Of a DNA stretch of 64,000 nt, positions 58,352-64,000 are shown piece by piece. The stretch is from Amycolatopsis sp. cg9 (lineage in GTDB: Bacteria > Actinomycetota > Actinomycetes > Mycobacteriales > Pseudonocardiaceae), in contig NZ_CP166850.1 in NCBI RefSeq assembly GCF_041346945.1, positions 2,728,001 through 2,792,000 of the forward strand, read 5' to 3'. The translations under genes were made by a program, and so were the position numbers. Numbering within the stretch: the first letter of the stretch is position 1; every line of letters starts with the position of its first letter. The notes under the pieces were generated by a model. That model saw nothing but the letters and a program-made list of their open reading frames with translations. It searched no databases and was not told the DNA's origin.

Positions 58352-59580
58352 CGGCGACGGCGGGGCCGGCCCGGGGACGCGCCATGCGCATCGCGGTGGT
58401 GAACAACTTCTTCCCGCCCCGCGTCGGCGGCAGCGCGCACATGTCGGCGTCGCTGGCGGCGCAGTTCGTCGAGGCCGGGCACGAGGTCCTGGCGATCACG
58501 GCGGCCTACGGCGAGGCCCCGGCCGAGGAGGAGCGCGACGGCTACCGCGTCGTGCGCCTCCCGGCGGTGAAGATGCCGCAGATCGGCCTGTCGATCGACT
58601 TCGACATGAGCTTCGCCTCGCTGCGCCCGGGCAACTGGCGGCGGCTGTGGAAGCTGCTGGACGAGTTCAAGCCGGACGCGATCCACCTGCACGGCCAGTT
58701 CTTCGACCTGTCGTGGCTCGCGGGCATTTACGCGCGGCGGCACGACATTCCGACGCTGCTGACCATCCACACGCTCCTGATCAGCGACAACAAGCTGTAC
58801 GGCGGCGTGTTCCGGCTGCTGGACGCGGTGCTCGTGCGGCCGATGCTGGCCTACATCAAGCCGCGGTACGTCATCCTCGACAAGCTGGGCGTCGACTACT
58901 GCGTCGACCGCTACGGCACGAGCGACGCGAACTCGGAGTACTTCCCGATCGCGGTCGACACCGGGCACTTCGCGAAGCCGGTGACGAAGGACGTCCGCGC
59001 GGAGCACGAAATCGGCGACGCACCGCTGATCGTCTCGCTGGGCCACGTCATCCCGCTGCGCAACCGGCTGCCGCTGATCGAGGCCCTGCCGTCCATTTTG
59101 GACAAGCACCCTGGCGTCCGGGTGGTCGTGGTCGGCCGCGTCTACCACGACGCGTTCCTCAAGCGGGCGGCGGAACTGGGCGTCTCGGACGCGCTGGTCG
59201 TCACGGGCGCGGTCCCGAAGGAGGACGTCCCGGCGTACTTCGCGGCGGCGGACATCGTGACGCACGACCTCAACGGCGGCTGCGGCACGGCGTCCCTGGA
59301 AGCGATGCTGTCGGGCACGGCGACGATCGCGTCGGTCACCGAAGACAACTACCCGGGCATCGAGCTGCGCAACGGCGAGAACGTGCTGCTGGTCCGCCCG
59401 GACGACGCGGAAGCCGTGGCCCGCACGGTGGTCGAGCTGCTCGACGACCCGGAACGGCGCGCGCTGATCGCGCAGCGCGAGAGCGAGATGGTGCGCTCGA
59501 ACTTCGGCCTCGACGTCGTCGCGGAGGAGCACTTGAGGACGTTCGAGAAACTGGTGTCGGAAGCCGATGTTCTTCGATGA
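58348..59580 (+). CDS. Family 4-type glycosyltransferase (GT-B)
   Basis: 410 residues. Two Rossmann halves: front RIAVVNNFFPPRVGGSAHM, then PLIVSLGHVIPLRNRLPLIEAL, in part, and VVVVGRVYHDAF in the nucleotide-sugar half. The E-x7-E type motif lies in NGGCGTASLEAMLSG and VTEDNYPGIE. It moves a sugar to an unknown acceptor. The GTG overlaps the epimerase stop; an ATG at 58384 gives the more usual front and cannot be excluded. The 3' end overlaps the acyltransferase start by 14 bases. Confidence 0.88.
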   Translation: MTATAGPARGRAMRIAVVNNFFPPRVGGSAHMSASLAAQFVEAGHEVLAITAAYGEAPAEEERDGYRVVRLPAVKMPQIGLSIDFDMSFASLRPGNWRRLWKLLDEFKPDAIHLHGQFFDLSWLAGIYARRHDIPTLLTIHTLLISDNKLYGGVFRLLDAVLVRPMLAYIKPRYVILDKLGVDYCVDRYGTSDANSEYFPIAVDTGHFAKPVTKDVRAEHEIGDAPLIVSLGHVIPLRNRLPLIEALPSILDKHPGVRVVVVGRVYHDAFLKRAAELGVSDALVVTGAVPKEDVPAYFAAADIVTHDLNGGCGTASLEAMLSGTATIASVTEDNYPGIELRNGENVLLVRPDDAEAVARTVVELLDDPERRALIAQRESEMVRSNFGLDVVAEEHLRTFEKLVSEADVLR

Positions 59581-60193
59581 CGAGCGCAGCCACCGGCTGC
59601 GCCCGCAGATCCTGACCGAGCTCGTCTCGCAGTACATGAACGACGCCGAGCGAGCTGCTTTCTACGGCCTGCCGCCGACGTGCCGGGTGCGCGAGCGCGT
59701 GAAGATCATCAGCCCCGAGAACCTCAAGATGGGCGACCACTGCTGGGTGGGCGAGGGCGCGGCGCTCGACGCGAGCGGTGGCCTGGAGATCGGCGAGCAC
59801 ACCAGCATCGGCCTGAACACGCTGATCTTCACGCACTCGAGCTGGCTGGCGAACATGACGCTGCAGAACCACTCGGGCAGCGACCTGATCGAACGCAAAC
59901 CCGTGAAGATCGGCAAGGGCTGCTTCATCGGCGGCCTGGTGGTCATCATGGCCGGTGTGACGATCGGCGACTTCGCGACGGTGCAGCCGAATTCAGTGGT
60001 GGCGAAGGACGTCCCGCCGCGGACGCTGGTGGCGGGCAACCCGGCGCGGGTGTTCCAGCGGTACGACGAGGAGTACATCCGGTCCGAGGTGGAGCGGGTC
60101 CGCGCGGAAAACGCGCGGCGCCGGGAGATCGCGGAAGAGCGCGGCGGTGACGCTACCGGCTGGGGTGCGCCGTCCGGGGACTTCTCGGATTAG
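59567..60193 (+). CDS. Hexapeptide-repeat (LbH) acyltransferase
   Basis: 208 residues. The left-handed helix runs from about residue 45 to 165 with repeats such as NLKMGDHCWVGEGA, LEIGEHTSIGLNT, VKIGKGCFIGGLVVIMAGVT, in part, and VVAKDVPPRTLVAGNPARV, the closing signature of the maltose/galactoside acetyltransferase group. A helical tail follows. It should transfer an acetyl (or other acyl) group, most simply to the amino sugar produced by this operon. The hairpin at 60200-60236 closes the operon. Confidence 0.9.
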   Translation: MFFDDERSHRLRPQILTELVSQYMNDAERAAFYGLPPTCRVRERVKIISPENLKMGDHCWVGEGAALDASGGLEIGEHTSIGLNTLIFTHSSWLANMTLQNHSGSDLIERKPVKIGKGCFIGGLVVIMAGVTIGDFATVQPNSVVAKDVPPRTLVAGNPARVFQRYDEEYIRSEVERVRAENARRREIAEERGGDATGWGAPSGDFSD

Positions 60194-60199
60194 CTGGAT

Positions 60200-60236
60200 G
60201 ACGGCAGCGCCGGCGCCGACCGCCGGCGCCGCCGTC
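60200..60236 (+). terminator. Terminator hairpin after the sugar operon
   Basis: GCGCCGGCG (60207-60215) and CGCCGGCGC (60221-60229) form nine perfect pairs with a 5-base loop; six more outer pairs (GACGGC / GCCGTC) follow after one mismatch. It begins seven bases after the acyltransferase stop. Confidence 0.65.
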
Positions 60237-60362
60237 GTGAAACCGCCCGCGCGGACCCCGAAGCAGGTCAGCGTCCGCGCGGCGGCGAAGCTCGCGCACG
60301 TAAGCGCACGACCGACAATCTAGTCGCCTGTGACCGAGCGCGAGATATCGGTTACGCAACGT

Positions 60363-60950
60363 TTAAAGGCGCTCGCCGAGCAGTTTCGCGAGCGATTCGC
60401 AGACGTCGGCCCGGCTGCGCCCCATTTCGACCTCGGCGACCCGCAGCTGGCCGTGCGCGTGCTTGGCCACCACGACCAGCGAGCTGTAGCCCTTCCCGTA
60501 GCAATAGCTCGCCAGCTCACCCGCGCCCGCAACCGGCTTCGCGGGATCCGCGCACTCCGACTCCAGCTGCTTGACCATCGCGGCCGGCGACTTGCCGCCC
60601 GAAACCGCGAGGACGTACAGCTCGCCCGTCGGGTACGAGCACCGGAACGCCTTGCCCGGGCCGATCGGCTCGGGCGGCATCTCGCTCGGCTCCCGCGCGT
60701 TCCAGGCGACGCCGAGGAGCTGCGCGAACTCGACGTTGCCCAGAAGCGGGCAGGCGCCGGTCAGCTTCTCCGGCGACACCACCGGCGTGAACGTCGGCGT
60801 CGGCGTGGTGGTCGGCTTCGGCTTGCTCGTCGAAGTGGACGGCGGTGGCGGCGGAGGCGCGGCCGCGGTCGTCGTCGTGGAGCCGCCGGAACACGCTGCG
60901 ACACAGGTCAGCAGGCATGCGGCGGCGAGGATCCCCCTCAGTGAACGCAT
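60363..60950 (-). CDS. DUF3558-like lipoprotein
   Basis: 195 residues. The signal peptide ends with the lipobox CVAAC (Cys20). A Thr/Pro/Ser-rich linker runs to residue 58, then a single DUF3558-like domain with four cysteines (GACPLLGNVEFAQLL, FRCSYPTGELYVLAV, ESECADPAK, SYCYGKGYSSLVVV). It is the one-repeat relative of the lipoprotein next to serS. Function is unknown. Start ATG at 60950. Confidence 0.85.
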   Translation of the reverse strand: MRSLRGILAAACLLTCVAACSGGSTTTTAAAPPPPPPSTSTSKPKPTTTPTPTFTPVVSPEKLTGACPLLGNVEFAQLLGVAWNAREPSEMPPEPIGPGKAFRCSYPTGELYVLAVSGGKSPAAMVKQLESECADPAKPVAGAGELASYCYGKGYSSLVVVAKHAHGQLRVAEVEMGRSRADVCESLAKLLGERL

Positions 60951-61042
60951 GGGGTCAATCTAGCCCGCGCGTACGCTCGGAAGATCGACGAGCAACCTTT
61001 CCGCGGCCCGCCCGTCGCTGGGTGAGGAACAGGGGGTGACGC

Positions 61043-61552
61043 ATGGCGCGCGGCGACGAGGAGTTCGCGGAGTTCGTCCGCGCGTCGTCGGCCCGGCTCA
61101 CCCACGCCGCGTTCCTGCTCACCGGCGACCGCCACCAGGCCGAGGACGCCGCACAGACCGCCTTCACCCGCACCTACGCCGCCTGGTCGCGGGTGCGGCA
61201 CAAGGACGCCTACGGCTACGCCCGGACCGTCCTCGTGAACCACGTCATCGACGGCTGGCGGCGCCCGATCCGCGAGTACGCCACCGAGGCGATGCCCGAG
61301 CGGCCCGACCGCCTCGACGTCGACCAGGCCGTCACCCAGCGGGCCTGGCTCACCGCCGTGCTCAAGACGCTCACCGACCGCGAACGCGCGGTCGTCGTGC
61401 TGCGGCACTTCTTCGACCTGCCGGAAGCCGACGTGGCCCGTGAGCTCGGCGTTTCGGTGGGTACCGTGAAGAGCACGAATTCGCGGGCGCTGGCCAAGCT
61501 GCGGATCGAAGCGGGCACCGAAGACACGCTGATCGGAGGGGGCGGGCGGTGA
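61043..61552 (+). CDS. SigE-family (ECF) RNA polymerase sigma factor
   Basis: 169 residues. Region 2 has DEEFAEFVRASSARLTHAAF and GDRHQAEDAAQTAFTRTYAAW (the ECF core-binding part); region 4 has LTDRERAVVVLRHFFDLPEA and VARELGVSVGTVKSTNSRAL, a helix-turn-helix. This combination is the SigE family of actinobacteria. The ATG at 61043 is preceded by AGGGGGTGACGC. The stop overlaps the start of a membrane protein (GTGA) that probably acts as its partner or anti-sigma factor. Confidence 0.92.
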   Translation: MARGDEEFAEFVRASSARLTHAAFLLTGDRHQAEDAAQTAFTRTYAAWSRVRHKDAYGYARTVLVNHVIDGWRRPIREYATEAMPERPDRLDVDQAVTQRAWLTAVLKTLTDRERAVVVLRHFFDLPEADVARELGVSVGTVKSTNSRALAKLRIEAGTEDTLIGGGGR

Positions 61553-62268
61553 ACGACCTCGACGACTTCCGCGCCGCGCTCCGGCAGCCGCCCGAAGAGC
61601 CCTTCGCCGAGCCGGACCTGGCCGCGATCATGGCCGGCGGGGCGCGCATCCGGCGTCGGCGCCGCGTCCTGACCGGCGCCGCCGGGGTGGCCGCCGCGGC
61701 CGTCGTCGTGCTCGTGGTCGGGTTCGCCATCCAGGTGCGGCAGCCCGCACCGGCCCCGGTCGCCCAACCGCCCGCCCCGGTTTCGAGCACGCTGACGACC
61801 GCGCCGACGACCGCGGCACCGGCCGAGGCGCCGCCGATCGGGGACGTCATCGGAACGGGGATCAAGACCGCCCGCGGCGAGATCGTCTTCTTCGCGCGGG
61901 CGGTCGACCTGCCGCAGCTGCCGGACATCCACTTCGGCCTGGTGGCCGGGTTCCGCTCCGGGGAGACGCTGCAGTCCGTGCTCATGACGAACGAGTTCCG
62001 CGGCTCCGACCGGTCGTTCGGCTTCCACGCCACCGACGGCGGCGAGCTCTCCGGTGACGAGGTCATCCCCGTCTTCGGCTACTTCGCCGGCCAGGCGGCG
62101 CGGATCACGACCACGGTGCACGGCAAGACCGTCGAAGCGAGCTTGGCGAGGTGGAGCGGGGACCCGAACGTGGTCGTCTTCTGGTTCGACCCCGCCGCCG
62201 TCCCGAACTCCGCCGTCCTGACGCCGCTGATCGCCTACGACGCCGCCGGGAAGCGGCTCACCAAGTAG
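61549..62268 (+). CDS. Membrane protein coupled to SigE, probable anti-sigma-like partner
   Basis: 239 residues. A short acidic cytoplasmic front (residues 1-33, [15 protein letters not shown]), an Arg-rich stop and one membrane helix (residues 41-63), a Pro/Thr-rich linker, then an outer domain of about 140 residues rich in strands. No HxxxCxxC zinc anti-sigma motif is present, so the anti-sigma role is inferred from coupling (GTGA) and topology only. Confidence 0.7.
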   Translation: MNDLDDFRAALRQPPEEPFAEPDLAAIMAGGARIRRRRRVLTGAAGVAAAAVVVLVVGFAIQVRQPAPAPVAQPPAPVSSTLTTAPTTAAPAEAPPIGDVIGTGIKTARGEIVFFARAVDLPQLPDIHFGLVAGFRSGETLQSVLMTNEFRGSDRSFGFHATDGGELSGDEVIPVFGYFAGQAARITTTVHGKTVEASLARWSGDPNVVVFWFDPAAVPNSAVLTPLIAYDAAGKRLTK

Positions 62269-62308
62269 GCGGTACCCGCCGGGGCGGTCCGGGCGTAAGA
62301 AACCGACC

Positions 62309-63697
62309 GTGACCTCTCGACGAGCGTTCCTCACCGCGACGGCCGCACTCGGACTGGCGGCGTCGGCGGCCCCGGCCGGTGCCGCCGAACTCGGGGACCG
62401 CGGGCCCGGTGCCCCGGTCCGCCCGCAGCGGCCCGGCCCCCAGCTGCGGGCCCTGCTCCGCCAGGTCGACGAACGGCGGATCGAAGCGACCGTGCGGCGG
62501 CTGGCCGCGTTCGGCACGCGGCACACGCTGTCCGCGCAGGACGACCCGGTCCGCGGCATCGGCGCCGCGCGCGACTGGCTCTTGGCGCAGTACCGGCAGA
62601 TCGCGGCCGCGTCCGGCGGCAGGCTGACCGTCGAGCCGCAGTCGTACGTCCAGCCGCCCGCCGACCGGATCCCGGTGCCGACCACGATCACGAACGTCGT
62701 CGCGACGCTGCACGGGGCCACCGACCCGGGGCGCGTGTACGTCGTTTCAGGGCACTACGACTCGCGCCGCACCGACGTCATGGACTCCACCGGGGACGCG
62801 CCGGGCGCGGACGACGACGCATCGGGCGTCGCGGTCGCGCTGGAGCTGGCACGGGTGCTCTCGACGCGGCAACCGGCGGCGACGATCGTCTTCGCCGCCG
62901 TCGCGGGCGAGGAACAGGGCCTGTACGGCTCGCGGTTCATGGCGCAGCGGTTCAAGGCGGCCGGCACCGACGTCCAGGCGATGTTCACCGACGACATCGT
63001 CGGGTCGAGCCGCGCCGACGACGGCACGCGCGACCCGACGACGATCCGCCTCTTCGCCGAGGGCGTGCCGACGGCGGAGACACCGGCCGAGGCCGCGCTG
63101 CGCCGCAGCATCGGCGGCGAGAACGACTCCCCGCCGCGGCAGCTGGCCCGGTTCGTGAAGTCGGTGGCCGAGAACGACGCGACCGGCATGACGGTCCGGG
63201 TGATCTACCGCCGCGATCGCTACCTGCGCGGCGGCGACCACATCGGCTTCCTGGAGCAGGGCTACCCGGCGGCGCGTTTCACCGAGCCGAACGAGGACTT
63301 CGCGCACCAGCACCAGGACGTCCGCGTGGAGAACGGCGTCCAGTACGGCGACCTGCCGGAGTTCTGCGACTTCCCGTTCATCGCGCGGGTCGCCCGGGTC
63401 AACGGCGCGGCGCTGTGGTCCCTCGCGACGGCGCCGGGCACGCCGAAGGGCGTGAAGATCCGCACGGCGGCGCTGACGAACGACTCGGAACTGCTCTGGG
63501 ACGCCACCCCGGGCGCCGCGGGCTACGAGGTCCTCTGGCGCGAGACGACGGCCCCGGACTGGACCCACGCGATCGACGTCGGCCCGGCCCGGACGGCGAA
63601 GATCGACCTGTCGAAGGACAACGTCTTCTTCGGCGTCCGCGCGGTGGGCCCGGACGGCAGCCGGAGCCCGGCCGCGTTCCCGGCGCCGGTCGGTTAG
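62309..63697 (+). CDS. Tat-exported M28-family aminopeptidase-like protein
   Basis: 462 residues. The signal peptide has the twin-arginine motif [13 protein letters not shown], so the folded enzyme should leave by the Tat route. The zinc peptidase core has [12 protein letters not shown] (first ligand), [17 protein letters not shown] (bridging Asp) and [16 protein letters not shown] (catalytic Glu and ligand). [14 protein letters not shown] carries a late ligand. A fibronectin-III-like segment ends the protein ([21 protein letters not shown], in part). It likely removes N-terminal residues from outside peptides. Start GTG at 62309. Confidence 0.9.
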   Translation: MTSRRAFLTATAALGLAASAAPAGAAELGDRGPGAPVRPQRPGPQLRALLRQVDERRIEATVRRLAAFGTRHTLSAQDDPVRGIGAARDWLLAQYRQIAAASGGRLTVEPQSYVQPPADRIPVPTTITNVVATLHGATDPGRVYVVSGHYDSRRTDVMDSTGDAPGADDDASGVAVALELARVLSTRQPAATIVFAAVAGEEQGLYGSRFMAQRFKAAGTDVQAMFTDDIVGSSRADDGTRDPTTIRLFAEGVPTAETPAEAALRRSIGGENDSPPRQLARFVKSVAENDATGMTVRVIYRRDRYLRGGDHIGFLEQGYPAARFTEPNEDFAHQHQDVRVENGVQYGDLPEFCDFPFIARVARVNGAALWSLATAPGTPKGVKIRTAALTNDSELLWDATPGAAGYEVLWRETTAPDWTHAIDVGPARTAKIDLSKDNVFFGVRAVGPDGSRSPAAFPAPVG

Positions 63698-63729
63698 CGC
63701 GGCCCGCGGCCGGTCGGCATGCTGTGCCG

Positions 63730-64000
63730 ATGACCGACCGGGTGCGCAGCAGCGGGGCCTACCTCGCGTACGCGGGGTTCCTGCTGCTGATCACGCCGAC
63801 CGGCTGGCCGCTGCTCTTCGCCGTCGGCACGGCGATCTACGCGGTGGCCGAACAGGACTCCGAAGCCGCGGTCGCCGCGGTGGCCTTCGGCGTGCCCGCG
63901 CTGGTGCTCGGCTGGTTCGGGTGGCGGTTCCTCGGCCGGTCGTGCCGCCGGCTCCCGGACGGCCTGCGCGTGCGCGGGTTCTTCCGCACCCACCGCGTGC
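63730..64000 (+). CDS. Membrane protein of unknown function (3' end cut by window)
   Basis: The first 90 residues are visible, reading to the window edge. Two hydrophobic spans are present (AYAGFLLLITPTGWPLLFAV and AVAAVAFGVPALVLGWFGW), then a basic stretch and RLPDGLRVRGFF. I do not recognise it. The ATG at 63730 is 33 bases after the peptidase stop; the ribosome site is weak. Confidence 0.55.
   Translation, partial: MTDRVRSSGAYLAYAGFLLLITPTGWPLLFAVGTAIYAVAEQDSEAAVAAVAFGVPALVLGWFGWRFLGRSCRRLPDGLRVRGFFRTHRV

Noticed and set aside
56264..60193. Antibiotic gene cluster around the sugar operon
   Set aside because: There are deoxysugar-type enzymes and a SARP, but no PKS, NRPS, terpene or other scaffold gene in the window.
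1..64000. tRNA, rRNA, insertion sequence or prophage genes
   Set aside because: Reading both strands I found no cloverleaf with TTCGA arm in an intergenic region, no transposase or integrase, and no phage structural gene.

Overview
The window looks like a chromosomal stretch of a high-GC actinomycete, most likely an Amycolatopsis-like member of the Pseudonocardiaceae. The reasons are the very high third-position GC, many GTG and TTG starts, frequent GTGA/ATGA stop-start overlaps, actinobacterial families (DUF3558 and DUF4232 lipoproteins, septum-formation protein, SigE-type ECF factor, AfsR/SARP regulator, DUF2470), and a serS, septum-formation, metallopeptidase, phosphatase and pheA gene set that matches the Rv3834c-Rv3838c neighbourhood of mycobacteria as I recall it. 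The genus is an inference. I see no rRNA, tRNA, CRISPR array, prophage or insertion sequence, and no PKS/NRPS locus.

Layout. 1-8.8 kb: a truncated DUF2470 gene behind an iron-regulator box, a membrane protein, a divergent LysR/MFS pair around a palindromic operator candidate, a substrate-binding/VWA lipoprotein-like gene with a coiled-coil partner, and an XRE/STAND NTPase that lacks a sensor domain. 8.9-11.6 kb: homogentisate dioxygenase, divergent from an unknown gene coupled to an IclR regulator, with two palindromes in the shared promoter region. 11.6-14.1 kb: DUF998, GDT1-type cation transporter and S41 peptidase. 14.1-22.3 kb: cytochrome bd oxidase (cydA, cydB, fused cydDC) followed by a DevS/DevR-like two-component system; three DnaA-box-like sites lie between cydA and cydB. 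22.5-23.7 kb: an excalibur protein coupled to a class F sortase. 23.7-31.2 kb: a minus-strand block with a DUF2075 helicase, an unusual McrB carrying an alkyltransferase-like domain, McrC and a helicase-associated protein; this is the best candidate for an uncommon defence system.

31.3-43 kb: small enzymes (P-loop kinase, MazG-like, DUF3024), a NIT-like membrane sensor without output domain, two conserved proteins of unknown role, a 52-residue membrane protein, coaA, a macro-domain protein, pheA with a coupled phosphatase, a DUF4232 lipoprotein and an MFS exporter. 43-46.7 kb: metallopeptidase/septum-formation pair, then a three-gene module of a DUF1190/YgiB-like tail protein, a glutathionylspermidine-synthase-like ATP-grasp ligase and DUF350, likely a peptide-modification system at the membrane.

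46.7-56.1 kb: haloalkane dehalogenase, a 362-bp spacer holding a 146-bp nested inverted repeat, a class III aminotransferase, serS, a DUF3558 lipoprotein, L-2-hydroxyglutarate oxidase and a large AfsR-type regulator whose stop codon lies within a 21-bp-arm hairpin. 56.2-60.2 kb: a tight four-gene operon for an acylated amino-sugar glycoside. 60.3-64 kb: DUF3558 lipoprotein, SigE-family sigma factor with its coupled membrane partner, a Tat-exported M28 peptidase and a truncated membrane protein. A palindromic 13-mer of the type GTCCA-N3-TGGAC with AT-rich centre recurs inside several genes and coincides with locally atypical codons.
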